Of a stretch of DNA of 64,000 nt, positions 44,830 through 56,858 are shown piece after piece. Source of the stretch: Tulasnella sp. 424 (lineage: Eukaryota > Basidiomycota > Agaricomycetes > Cantharellales > Tulasnellaceae). The notes beneath the pieces were generated by a model that made no database searches, was not told the origin of the DNA, and saw only the letters and a program-made list of their open reading frames with translations. Position numbers and translations under genes: made by a program. The stretch covers positions 170,621 to 234,620 of the forward strand of contig WSUB01000053.1 in the NCBI GenBank assembly GCA_019633425.1, read 5' to 3'. Each line of letters starts with the position of its first letter. Within the stretch, counting starts at the first letter, position 1.

Positions 44830-46105
44830 ATGGTTCCACTTGATCCCATGACTCTCGCCGACCTTAGCCACGCCAACATCAGCTGTTCATTGGCTCATGA
44901 CGCGCACCTCAAAAAGCGCTGTCGCGGTCCATCCTTAAGCCAAATGCCACCACAGCCGGACATCCTTCATACTCGATTCCACGCAAGCCAGTTGCTTTGT
45001 TGCTCTCGGAACGCAACCTTCGTCTTCATATCTCTGCGAGACGGCCGCTTTGACTTAGGTGGGAGGCCTTGTTCCTCAGTAAAGAGGACATCCAACTCGG
45101 CGTGAACCAGAGCGTATTTGCAAGTGTCGGAGAGCACGGAGGTCTAGGTATGTTGAGAAGGAAATGTGCTTTTCATATCTCAAAGGAAATGAGGGCAGAT
45201 CGGCTTTCGTCGGTCGTGCCTTCCATACCCTTCGCTGACTCTTCGCCTCTGCCTTTATTAGAAACTCTCTCGACACCCACCAGTAGCAATTCTCGGCGCT
45301 TTATCCTCCCTATGGCTCCAAACGCAAACCATGGCGGACCTCCCACCTTGCACGAGCACGTGCACCTCTCGTCGGGCGCATCCTCGGGCTCGGACAAGGG
45401 AACCACTCCTGATGGCCTACCAGCTCTTACACCGCTTACAATAGCCTGGTTCGGAAATAGCCCGAACGTCTTGCACGCCTGCTCGTCACCTATGCGCGGT
45501 TGGGACCCAAGCTCCGAGTTGGGGCACCCTCGAACCCCAAGTAACATGCTCCCACTGGGGTCTAGGATGAGATCAAAGAAAGCGACTGCGAGAAGGGAAT
45601 ATTTTGGACGGATGGTCATAGGGAAGCTACCAAGGGTGCGGCCGTCGTGGTCACCAATATGTGGTGCGTGGGCAAAACAAATTTCGGGGATCCCAACCCG
45701 TGTCTCTCTCCCGAGGCTCATGGATCGGACATATTATAGGATCTCCATCGGTCAAGAGCGCGGGAAGGCTCAACGACTAGAAGACTTCAACAGTTTCCAA
45801 GTCACCGAGAAGCTGTGCAAGGAAGGCGGAGCGCACCCGGATTGGAAGTCCCTCCATTGCTTATCTCGAAAGGAGCACGAGGTCGACGACGAGTCTTGTG
45901 CATCGAATTTACCTCCGGGTCACTAGGTCTCACCCCCACATCAAGCACAGCCTCGATCTCTCCTGTTGGCCGAAGCTGAAGACAGGAAGTGGACGATCAT
46001 GGCATTGTTCGAGTACGTGGCCTGCAATCCTTATTTGGCTTGCTGAAAGAGATTCGCTGAAAATCACATTTTATTGATAGTCAACTGTTTGGCCGTGAAA
46101 GCTGA
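44830..46105 (+). pseudogene. Ornithine carbamoyltransferase pseudogene, copy 7
   Basis: Begins ATG-GTT-CCA, then DPMTLADLSHANISCSLAHD. The STRTR loop is lost in the damaged 44990-45060 region; DIQLGVNQS-like sequence follows, then PTLHEHVHLSSG (HPTQ destroyed), LTIAWFGNSPNV (WVGD changed to WFGN) near 45440, VVTNMW near 45650, [15 protein letters not shown] (HCLP changed to HCLS) near 45850, and a QLFG final exon without the normal stop. Multiple frameshifts. Confidence 0.85.
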
Positions 46106-46479
46106 GGAGGATTTTTGCAGAATGATAAAAAAATGCTTCGTCGCTGACCATCTCCGACAGTGTTTATTTTTCTAAGTGGTGCATAGTTTGCCTTCCTTAG
46201 CGAGTGTATACGTTAGGTTTTAGGTAACCTCTCATATTGTATACGAAGACCCGAGACTCTCAACGTTCTAACGTAGCTATAAGTGGCCTGCCCCCGAGTC
46301 TAGAGCATGTTCTACCCTGCGCCCCCCCTTTCAAACCGTGGACCACCTTTGGCGTGTGGTTTGCATATATAGAATACGAATTCCTTCGCATACTGATCGG
46401 GTCGTACGAGATATATCAAGCAAGGCGGGATGCTGTTATACTTTTACTATGACCGATGCACGACTAGTTGGGAACCACG

Positions 46480-47951
46480 TCAAATCGGCTCGAAGAGTAG
46501 TCTCTGCGAAATAATACAACGACGCCCCGTTAGCTGGCAGCTCCGTTTTTATTTCATGGGAGTAATAGATAGTTCCATACCGAATCCAAGTCGCCAGTCA
46601 TCTTCTTCGCTCTGAAATATATCCACCGACGATCCCCATCATTGGAAAAAAAGGGCAAGCGCTCCCCTAGGTATGCCGCAATGTCAAAGAATAGGAATCG
46701 CTTCAGTCAGTTCGTGGTATGATATACCTGGTGCACTTGTATCGAAACCCGAAATTGCGATTTGATTATCTAACTGAGATACCTTCCAAGCTCTTGCTAG
46801 GATGGGTCCACGGTATGATGGGCCGGGGGATGCGGCTCCTGATTTTGAGTCTACGCCACAGATGCCGAGAAAGCTGAATAACGATATAAGTTGATTGTGC
46901 CCAGGAACCCGCAGTGACTTAGGCTACTAACTTCCCGCCATCAGTTTTATTGGCATAATACCACCTCATCCCAAGTACATCACAGCCCTGAATCTGATCC
47001 TGAACCTCATTAAATCAGATGGCGTGTTAGGAAAAGAGCACAAACGGTGCTTACATCGGGAATGAGCAGGTCCTGGGGTCCGTCGGATGCACGGAGGGAT
47101 TCGTACTCGACAACTAGAGCGTCAGCCACGGATGTAGTAGCACACAGCCGACCCGGTTGATGTGACAGCAGGCCAAGGACCTTGGATATATAATAGATCC
47201 CTGAGTCGCCGTCCGTAGACACTTTGATTCGGCCTCTACACCGGCCGTTATTGGCGACAGGGGCAGCAGCTGCGGTGACCACGGAAATAGCTGCTGGGGC
47301 CGGCGCTGGGATGATTCTGACTCAGAGTTTGCTCAGAGTCCGGTTTCGTCATGAATGAAGAATATAACAGAAATGCTTACGGGGAGCCCTCTTCAAATCC
47401 CTGACCGTACTGAGCAAAAATTGCTCGCTGCAGCGAAACCCAGTCATCCCGGACGCCGGAATCGAGCGAAATATACCATCTCAACGCACTCCCTACAAAG
47501 CACCCCGAGGCCAGCTCAGCGGCCCAATGTGCGTCATTGAGCTTTCCACGATCCAGTGCTCTCTGTCGAACCCAGTCGACGAAGTCCTCTGCTTCGGCAC
47601 CACTCCTTCCAGCGAACCGTAGTCGGTATCTCAATAGCATTGCACTTCTAAGCAGCTTCCAGCTTCGCTGAGTATCTTCATCAAGGCCACTCCACCATGA
47701 TAAGGCATCCCCTGCGATGCAGCTTGCGACGAAATCCGCAATCCATTGATCCTCCCATAATTTACCCTCGGCACGTGCATACTTGTTCACAGCAGCGATA
47801 AATTGTTCGCATTCCTTGAGATCCTTCCCTCGAAATTCACCAGGATCTAGTTCTATGAAAAGGGTACGTCAGCGACTTGGGTGGTCTGAGGGGAAGGGAG
47901 GCGAATTTGAATGGGCGCCCGGGCGCAACCAAACATACCGTTGACTGACAT
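46480..47951 (-). CDS. DWM unit 15, type A, intact
   Basis: Exons (minus): 47939..47951, 47381..47852, 47055..47316, 46932..46999, 46728..46873, 46581..46666, 46480..46503; 1071 bases, 356 residues, open. Start MSVN plus one base, then ELDPGEFRGKD (family EPDHLEFRG, with an N-terminal substitution). Double module complete, with cysteine positions SCIAGDAL and SGCFVGSAL. Then RCRGRIKVSTDG, YYISKVLGL, ADALVVE, LLIPD; GCDVLGMRWYY; LGICGVDS...RAWKVS; RRWIYFRAKK; RLLFEPI-stop. Intron sizes 54-86. Function unknown. Confidence 0.75.
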
Positions 47952-48411
47952 GAGCGCTTCAACGCCGTAAACCCAATGAATCCCTTTGGTGTGGTCGTTG
48001 CAATGATGGTTCTTGGGTGCTCGTCGAAATTAGGTCGAGTCTAGCAATCTGTCGAACGTCGCCAAAAACGAACTCGAAGCGTTCGCACGGAGGCGGAGTC
48101 CGCATCAGATGGACCCCGGATCTACTATCGTATCCTCTGTTTAGAGACTGAGAGGTGCTCAAAGGGGCAAGCACTGTTGCACTGCTGCAAGCAGTTCTTC
48201 CAAGTATAACAGACATCGGCTCGGTCGGAATAGTACGAAGAAAATCTCTTACTCCCGATCCGGGTCCGAGGTACGTTTCATACATATCGCATCATCCTTG
48301 GAAGAGGTTACAGCCAGCATTGCTTCCAAACAATCAGCCACCTCAAGTCATCAACTTGGAGAAAAGATGTCTCTTCCCCAATCCTACAGCCACTCGCTTG
48401 GACACCTGCTC

Positions 48412-49816
48412 TCAGATCGGCTCGAGAAACATCTCCTAGAGGTTCATACAGCATGAAAAGAGCCGCACTTGGACTCTCCGATGACGAAACTCCCAGCACT
48501 CACCGCGATGAAGCTCGAATCCTTCTCCTTTGGACAAAACCAGACATATCCACCAGAGTCGACTCTCAATCTGGGATACAATACGTCTTCAAAGCGGTCC
48601 GAGGTCAAACCATCGTGTAAGTTAGCCGCAAATTGAACTGCACCTTTCCCAGCCATTGCTGATACAGCTGAAGCTCCACCGCCACAGCTTCCTTGGGAAG
48701 AAAGTTTCCAGGGATCGGTCAGAAGGCAACCCGCGCATTCAGACATAGCAGTTGTGTTTGTTTGGGAGTTCACGGCGCAAATGGCTAAAAAACTGGACGC
48801 TGGTTAGGGGATCGAGTTCGACTGGGGCCCCTGGAAAATCTACCAGGACGGGATACGTACTCAACCGCTTGTGGGTTACCTGAGATCGATTTGGTTCCGA
48901 GAATGTCGTATCCTGTGATTTGAGACTTGGAGGGACGTTGTGAACCGACAGTAGGGAAGATAGCGATTTATGGCTTACATCAGGAATGAACAGCTTTTGC
49001 AGGCCGTCGGTGCGAGGATTCCACTCCACTTGCAGCGCATCCGCAATTGAAGACGTAGGGCGTACCCTACTAGTAGGTGACAAAAGTTTTGATAGATAAT
49101 AGTGAGGGGAACTACCACTTTTCGAAACCCGGATCCGACCACGCCGCATTGCTTCCGGAGCAGGGGCAGCTGACGCTGCGGCAGGGGGAGTTGGAATTAG
49201 GCTAATCAAAGTGAGAGCCAAAGTGAGTGTCGATGTCTCTCAGTAGTGGCGGTCCTCACTTTAGAGGCGGGCCACCAGGGCCGTCGCGGGGGTACTGAGC
49301 GAGGAGCGCTTGTCGTAGCTGCTTCCAGGTATCTTGCGTATCCGAGTCCAGACATACATACCACCTGAGAGCTTCTCCGGCCATGCAAGAAGATGCATAA
49401 GTGACGATCCACTCGTTATCCTTTTGTTTTCCCTCATCGATAGCCTTGTCAGAAACCGCACGAATGAACTTCTCCGCCTCCTCGCCACTTCCTCCGTAGA
49501 ACATCGGGCGGTATTTCGCAAGCATTACGCGTCGAAGTAGTTTCCAACTCCCTTGTACTTCTTCATCGAGCGCGCTCCACCACCTCAACGCGTCATCCGC
49601 CATACAGGTCGCCGCAAGGTCCGCCATCCACTGGTCATCCCGCTGCTTCCCGCGGCTAAAGGCATGCTTCAAGATGGCGGTGATAAAGCCTGCGCACTCG
49701 GCCGCATCTGTCCCTCGAAACTGTATTTGGGTAGGATCTGGTTTACGAGGCGTGAGTGGGAAAGTCGAGGTGACGAGGAAGGGCAGTTGAGCGGGTGAAC
49801 GAACCTCCCTGATCCA
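48412..49816 (-). pseudogene. DWM unit 16, type B, N-terminal frameshift
   Basis: The normal start (ATG at 49816, MDQGGS) is followed by four extra bases, so the frame shifts before the LPFLV segment. The rest of exon 1 is open in the family frame (LPFLVTSTFPLTPRK, both W-modules, ending at about 49263). Exon 2 (RRGRIRVSKSG, YYLSKLL, ADALQVEW, KLFIPD), exon 4 (AICAVNS-like, DPWKLSSQGS, VLYPRL, YVWF) and the last exon (48412..48435) are open. An alternative upstream start in the other frame cannot be excluded, so the damage is confined to the N-terminus. Confidence 0.65.
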
Positions 49817-50633
49817 TGAGCGCTTAATTTTCCGTACGATCGGATGTTGACGTCCGTTTCTCAGTTTGCCCCCGGCCTTGTTTGGGTTCCCAATGGAGGG
49901 GTGGGTGTTAGGGTATTGGTGGTAGGGACAAGCCTTGTTTCGGCACGACACGGAGCGACCGGATCTCGCTTCCGGATCCGAGCGCCCCATTCCTTCAGAT
50001 CTTTAAGGGAAAGCTGGACAAACCGTCCAACCTCCCCCTCCTACTTCCACAAGCGTCAGAATCTAGATCACACGAGACTGTGCAGCGATTACAATACGTA
50101 AATATCCTATATTGCACTTGTGAACTCGGCTTCCGAGGCCTTTCTCGTCTCCCATCCATTACCTTGCCGCGTTCTTATGTATAACGACCGATCTCATCAA
50201 ATCCGGATGCGAAATCCCCTATATCCTTTACATACGAATTTCATTCCAAATGAGAGCCTCAGCTAGTGGCTCTGAGTCTGAATACTCATGTCTTCTTGCT
50301 CCCTCCGTGAGTATGGGCAGTCACTGTGAGCATCGGTCAGATTCTCGGTTCGGGCGGAGGAAGCAGAGGATATGCATGGAATATGGTGTCTCATGACGTT
50401 AATCGACCAGTTTTCTCTGATAGCATTCGAGCTTGAGAGGACCAAAATATTCTGGGAGCTTTTTTGACCGCGGGAGTGTCTACCCAGGGATCACTTGTTG
50501 GCTCGTCTACATCCCATCCCGCCTTCGGAACTCCGGAGGTACCTTCTTGGATCCACCAGCGGAATTTTACAGCTTTTCTTCGTTCTTCTCATTCTCTCCA
50601 TCTCAGCTTCCAATCGATTCGCTCTCAAACAGA

Positions 50634-51900
50634 ATGGCTCCACCTGATCTCATGACTCTCGCCGACCTCGGCGTCGTCAAAATCAGCCGCCGCACCTCAA
50701 AAAAGCGCTGTCTCGGTCCATCCTTAAGCCAAATGGCACCACAGTCAGACACCCTTCATACACGCTTCCACGCAAGTCAACTGCTTTGTTGATCTCGAAA
50801 CGCAACCTTCAGACTTGTATCTTTGCAAGCCAGCCGCTTTGACTTAGGTGGGAGGCCTTGTTCCTGGGTAAAGAGGACATACAACTCAGCGTGAACAAGA
50901 GCGCCAGTCATACCCTCAAAGTCATTGTCAAAATGTGCCAGGGGATATCTTCAAGCGTCGGAGAGAACGAGGAGGTTGAGAAGGAGATTTATTTTGCATA
51001 TATCAAAGAAAATGCTGTCGTCGGTCTTGCCCTCCATACCCTTGCTGACTCTTCGCCTCAGCCTTTATTAGAAATTCTCTCGACACCCACCAGTCACAAT
51101 TCTCAACGCTCTATTTTCGCTATGGTTTTCCAACACAAATCATAACGGACCTTCTCACCTTGCACAAGCATGCGCACCTCTCCTCGGGCACATCCTCAGG
51201 CTCCTCCAAGGGAACCACTCCTAAAAGCCTACCAGCTCTTCCGCCACTTACGATCGCCTGGGTCGGAGGCAGCTCGAACGTCCTTCACGACATGCTTGTC
51301 GCGGTTGGGACACAAGCTACGTGTTGGGATGCCTTCGGACCCTGAGTAACATGCCCCCGCTGCAGTCTGGGATAAGATCAAGGAAGTCAATGGAGAGAAG
51401 GGAATATTTGGACGGATGATCCCAGAGAAGATGTCAAGGTTGCGGATTTCGTGGTCACCGATACGTGGTACGTGAGCAGAAAAAATTTCGGAGATCCCTA
51501 TCCGTCTCCCTCTCCCCAGGCCTATTCGTCAGAAATGCTATAGAGTCTCCATGGGTCAAGAACGCGAGAAGTCTCAACGGCTAAAGCCTTCAACGGTTTC
51601 AAGTCATCGAGAAGCTGTGCAGGGAAGGCGGAGCGCACCGGGATTGGAAGTTCCTCCACTGCTTACCTCGAAAGGAGCACGAAGCCGACCACGAGGTGTG
51701 TCATCCGCATAGCTTAACCCTCATCCATATACCAAGGTCTATCTTGGCCCTCGATCTCTCGTATTCCCCGAACCTGAGAACAGAAACTGGACGATTATGG
51801 CATTGTTCGAGTACGTTGCAATGCTCGTTCGGCAGTCTGGGAAGAGATTCGCTGACGCTCGTGTTTTGTCGACAGTTAACTGTTTGGCCAGTGGAAGAGT
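50634..51900 (+). pseudogene. Ornithine carbamoyltransferase pseudogene, copy 8
   Basis: ATG-GCT-CCA, PDLMTLADLGVVKISR start, with the next helix deleted. Then KEDIQLSVNKSASHT and KMCQGISSSVGENEEV (about 50870-50975), PTQIITDLLTLHKHAHLSSG (HPTQ changed to FPTQ, about 51130), LTIAWVGGSSNVLHDML (WVGD changed to WVGG), TDTWY near 51465, [15 protein letters not shown] near 51658 and a QLFGQWK remnant at the end. The TYPR bases near 51300 are missing. Pseudogene with three altered active-site motifs. Confidence 0.85.
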
Positions 51901-52283
51901 TCTCAGAGAATGATATAAAATGCTTCCACACTGGCCATCTCAGACAGGGAAACTAGTGGTCTCCTGTATGTCCCGAAGTACGTGCACCGTGACGGGACTC
52001 TGTGCCTGTCGAGCCCTATACGGAGCTACTGCGTAGCCTCCAAAACAATATGCGGAGACACGAGAGTTAAGGTCCCCAAGGTCAATACAAGTCACCTGCT
52101 GTCGAACTCGAGGGATGCTTCACCTACCCCTCCCCTTTCAAACCGCGAGCGAGCCCGTGGCTTCTCGTTTACGCATGTGAGATACAAATTCCTTCACGTA
52201 CTGATCGGAAGGTACAAGATATATCACGTAAGGCGGAAGGCTACTATGTTTCGCGAACTACACATAAATCGTTGGGAACCGAG

Positions 52284-53756
52284 TCAAATCGGCTCAAAGA
52301 GCAGTTTCTGCGAAATGATGTAACGAGCTCGTTAGGTTGCGGCTCGGCTTCTATTTAATGCTAACAGTCATTATTGCGTACCGGATCCAGTTCGCCAGGG
52401 CGCTTCTGCGGTCTAAACGACACTCGACGATAACCTGCATCGCTCGAACGCGAACGAATGGCCAAGTGCTCCCCTAGGTGGGCGGGAATGTCAGAGCACA
52501 GCAATAGTATCAATCCATTCGTGAAAAAAAAAAAAAAAAACCTGATCCACTTGTTTCTAAAGCCGAGATTGATATTCGATGATCACCTGACCGAGAGACC
52601 GCCGTCCAAACCTTCGTCAGGGTTGGTCCATTGAATGGTCGGCCAAAGGTTGCGGCTCCCGAAATTGAGTTTACACCGCAGAGGACCAGGTGACTGAATA
52701 AAGATGTAATCGATTGAGCTTACGTACGGAGAGTAGTTGAGAACGACTAACTTAGAGTCCGCGGTGTGGTCTTCTGCGGCAAACCACTTCATCCCAAGTA
52801 TATCAAAGCCCTGAATCTGATTCTGAACCACAGGAAATTAGGTGGAGTGTTGGAAAAAGCACCCAAATAGTGCTCACATCTGGAATGAGCAGGTTCTGGG
52901 GTCCGTCGGATGCACGGAGGGATTCGTACTCGACCTCTAATGCGTCAGCTACGGATGTAGTAGCATGCAGTCGACCGTGTTGAGTTGAATCTAGTCCAAG
53001 GGCTTTGGATAAATAATAGTTGCCTTCCGTCAAAAGTCTGATCCGGCCTCTACGACGGCCGTTATTGGTGACAGGGGCAGTAGCCGCGGCGACCGGAGAA
53101 GTAGCTGTGGGTGCCGGTATCGGGACTATTCTGAATCAAAGGTTGCTCAGAGTCCGGTGTCATCAGCAATACATAATATAATAGGGATGCTTACGGGGAA
53201 CTCTCTTCACATACCTGACCGTACTGAGCAAAAATCGCCTGCTGTAGTAAAACCCAATCATCCCGGACGCCAGACTCGAGCGACATATACCACCTCAAAG
53301 TACTTCCTACAAAACACCCGGAAGCGAACTCGGCGGCCCAGCTTTGGTCATCGAGCTTGTCCACGTGGAGGGCCCTTTGTCGAACCTGATGGACGAAATC
53401 CTCAGCTTCCGCACCGCTTTTCCCGTAAAATAGTGGTCGAAATCTGGATATCATGGCATGTCTCAAGAGCCTCCAGCTTCCTTGAGTCTCTTCGTCAAGC
53501 AGACCCCACCATATCACCGCATCCCCAGCCAGGCAGATGGCGACAAAGTCCGCAATCCACTCATCATCTCGAAATTTGCCTTGGGCGTGGGCATGGTTGT
53601 TAACAGCAGAAATGAATTGCGCGCATTCATTGAGGTCTGTTCCTCGAAACTCCGGGTGACCGGATTCTGGAAAAGCGGTCAAAAGTCAGGTGTTGTTGAA
53701 AGGGAAGGGGGGATGCGGAAACGAGCAGCGATTTTACACATACCATCGGTTGACAT
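52284..53756 (-). CDS. DWM unit 17, type C, open, poly-A at one donor
   Basis: Exons (minus): 53744..53756, 53195..53666, 52878..53130, 52752..52822, 52542..52693, 52382..52473, 52284..52307; 1077 bases, 358 residues, open. It starts MSTD plus one base, then ESGHPEFRGTD; exon 2 is nearly identical to unit 7. Then RRGRIRLLTEG, YYLSKALGL, ADALEVE, LLIPD, GFDILGMKWF, LVLCGVNS...KVWTAVS, RRVSFRPQK and KLLFEPI-stop. Two unusual donors: GTGAGC after exon 3, and GTTTTT after exon 5, where a run of 17 A (plus strand 52524..52540) replaces the usual GTATGTATATC. Splicing of intron 5 is therefore doubtful. Confidence 0.6.
52524..52540. repeat. Poly-A run of 17 at a splice donor
   Basis: Homopolymer inside intron 5 of DWM unit 17, replacing the sequence found at this place in every other copy. 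It could be replication slippage, the tail of a tiny retro-insertion, or an assembly artefact. Confidence 0.8.
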
Positions 53757-54196
53757 GAGCGCTTCTGTCCCTCGATCGCAATAAATCGCTTGGGTATGCT
53801 CCTTGCTATGATGGTTATCCGATACACCTTTGGAGACCGGTCGTGGAGCAAGCCGTCACTATTGACAAACGCGTAACATTCGCACGCCACCCGGCATTCG
53901 CTCCGCGGAAAACTCGGCGGAAACCAATTGCCAAGCCGAAGCGCCTCTTATCAGCTGTGGTTCCAAAGCTTGAAAACAAGCATTAGTCTTTAATGAAATT
54001 TATAGCTTGTCTCGTGCTCTCGAGGGTCAGTCCTTGTATAAACTGGCCACACTTTGAATTCCACCTCTTCCATCCACCGCTAAGACGGTTGGTATTCCAT
54101 CACCACCGGCGCCCTAAGGGGAAAGTTTCCAAGTATCGATTAGAAGATTACCGCAGTATCCAGACAGGACATTTGCATTTGTCAGGGAGTCTACGG
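53757..54196 (-). pseudogene. DWM type B exon 4 relic
   Basis: After the upstream flank of unit 17, bases from about 53995 to 54196 resemble, on the minus strand, part of type B exon 4 (the WKLSS and AMAG-AV-VANL region) with many changes. It joins directly to the OTC fragment at 54197. The same junction type is seen at 27560-27720, so it predates duplication of this block. Confidence 0.5.
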
Positions 54197-54510
54197 TTCA
54201 ATTCAATGGGTTCCAAACCACTGAGCAGCTGTGTAAGGAAGGCGGAGCGAATCCAGATTGGAAATTCCTCCGCTGCTTACCTCGAATAGAGCACGAGGTC
54301 GACGACGAGTCTTGTGCATCGAATTCGCCTCCTGTCACTAACTCTCATCCCCCACGTCAGGCACAGCCTCGTTCTCGACGCTGAAGACAGGAAGTGGACG
54401 ATCGTGGCATTGTTCGAGTACGTCGCTTGCAACGCTTGTTCAGCTTGCCGACCGAGATTCTCTGACAATCACATTTTATTGATGGTCAACTGTTTGACCA
54501 GTGGAAGCTG
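54197..54510 (+). pseudogene. Ornithine carbamoyltransferase fragment, copy 9
   Basis: Only the C-terminal quarter remains: [20 protein letters not shown] (about 54199), [15 protein letters not shown] (HCLPRK changed to RCLPRI), EDRKWTIVALFE and QLFDQWKL with the stop lost. No N-terminal two thirds are present. Confidence 0.8.
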
Positions 54511-54867
54511 AGAAGGATGTTCGTAGAATGATATAGAATGCTTCGATGCGGGCCATCTCAGACAGGAAACACAATCGCGTATTCCTCTAAGTGGATGCAC
54601 AGTTTACCTTCCTTAGCGAGTCTATACGTGAGGGTTTAGGTAACCTCTCACATTGTATACGAAGATCTGAGACTCTCAACGTTCCAACGTAGGTATAATC
54701 CCGTGCCCCCCTCCCCCTTCAAACCATGGACTCCCTTCGGCGTGTGGTTTGCATACATATAATACGAATTCCTTCGCAAGTTAATCGGGACGTACAAGTT
54801 ATATCAAGCAAAGCGGGAAGCTGTTATATGTCTACTATGACCGATGCCCGACTCGTTGGGGACCACG

Positions 54868-56269
54868 TCAAATCGGCTCGAAGAGTAGTTTCTGCGGAAT
54901 ACAACGACGTCGATATCCCGTTAGCTTGCAGCTCCGCTTCTATTTCATGGGAGCAATAGACAGTTCCCTACCGAATCCGAATCGCTATGTATCTTCTTCG
55001 CTCTGAAATATACCTCACGATGCGCTACATCATTGGAAAAAAAGGGCAAGGGCTCCCCTAGCGGTGCGGCAATGTCAAAGGACAGGAATCGTTTCAGTCA
55101 GTTCGTGATAAGATATACATACCTGATGCACTAGTATCGAAAGCCGAGATTGAGATTTGGTGATCTGACTGAGAGACCTTCCAAGCTCTCGGTCGGATGG
55201 GTCCACGATACGTGGAGCCCGGGGACCCAACTCCTGATTTTGAGTCTACACCACAGATGCTTGCCCAGCTGAGAAACGCTATAAGCTGATTTGACTCACG
55301 ATTCTGCAGTGGCTGAAGCTACTAACTTCGGGTCATGGGTTCTATCAGCATTCCACCACCTAATCCCCAGTGCATTACAGCCCTGAATCTGATTCTGGAC
55401 CCCCTTAAATCAGGAGGAGCGTTGAAAAAGAAACCCCTCGACCACCAGAGCGTCAGCTACGGATGTAGTAGCATGCAGCCGACCCGGTGCACCAGATTCG
55501 ATTCCAAGAACTTTGGATAGATAATAGATCTCTGAGTCGCCTTGTCTTAAAACTTTGATTCGGCCTCTCCGCCGGCCGTTATTGGAGACAGACGGGGAAG
55601 TAGCTGCTGGGGCCGGCGTTGGGATGGTTCTAACTCAGAATCTGCTCAGATTTCGGTGTCATCAGAAATGCGGAATATGATGGAAATGCTTACGGCGAGC
55701 CCTCTTCAAATCCCTGACCGTACTGGGTAAAAATCGCTCGCTGCAGCGAAACCCAGTCATCCCGGACGCCAGACTCGAGTGAGATATACCATCTCAACGC
55801 ACTCCCTACAAAGCACCCCGAGGCCAGCTCAGCAGCCCAATGTGCGTCATTGAGCTTTCCACGGTCCAGGGCTCTCTGTCGAGCCCAATCGACGAAATCC
55901 TCTGCTTCTACACCACTCCGTCCGGCGAACCGTAGTCGATATCTCAGCAACATTGCACTTCTGAGCAGCTTCCAGCTGCCTTGAGTCTCTTCATCAAGGC
56001 CACTCCACCATAGTAGGGCATCCCCCGCCATGCAGGTCGCGACCAGATCCGCAATCCACTGATCGTCCCGTAATTTACCTTCGGCACGTGCATACTTATT
56101 TACAGCAGCAATGAATTGCTCGCACTCCTTGGGGTCCTTCCTTCGAAATTCTAGATGATTTGGCTCTATCAAAAGGGTACGTCAACGATGTGGAACGACC
56201 TGAGTGGTCTGAGGGAAGGGAGTTGCAGTTGAATGGGCGGGCGGTACCGAACATACCGTTGGCTGACAT
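54868..56269 (-). pseudogene. DWM unit 18, type A, exon 3 end deleted
   Basis: Exon 1 (56257..56269) and exon 2 (55694..56165, full double module, SLESGVRDDW) are open. Exon 3 (from 55629) reads RRRGRIKVLRQG, YYLSKVLGIE, ADALVVE, then jumps into intron 3 sequence at about 55436: the IPD codons and the GTAAGC donor are deleted. Exon 4 (ALNL/LGIRW region), exon 5 and the KLLFEPI-stop exon (54868..54891) remain. A protein of about 240-250 residues with both modules could still be made by readthrough into the intron. Confidence 0.7.
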
Positions 56270-56858
56270 GAGTGCTTCAGTCCCTTAAAGCCAATGAGTC
56301 ACCTCAGCGTGGTCGCTGCAGGGTACTCGTTGAAATTTGGTCGAGTCTAGCAATCGGTCGAACGTCGCCACAAAGCGAACTAGAAGCGTTCGCACGGAAG
56401 CGGAGTCCGCATCAGACGGGTACGTTCCTGAATAACCTTTGCAAAACTCGTCTCGAGCTCGTTACCCCTGACTGACGGAGTATCGTCCTTCTGCCCTTTC
56501 TGCGTTTATGTTCTTCTGCGCGATTCTTTTGTCGGCGACAGATCGTGCCATTGATATTACATCTCCTGTCATATCCTCTGTTTAGAGACTCAGAGGTGCT
56601 CAAAGTGGCAGGTGTTGTTGCACTGATGCAAGCAGTTCTTCCAGGTATAACATCATTGGCTCGGTTGGAATAATACAAAAGAAAAATCTCCTACTTCCGA
56701 TCCGGATACGAGGTACGTGTGGGATTATATATAACGCATCATCATTGGAAGAGGTTGCAGCCAACATTGCTTCCAAACACTCAACCACAGCAAGTCATCA
56801 ACTTGAAGAAAGGGTGTCTCTTCCCTCGTCCTACATCCACTCGCTTGAACACCCGCTC

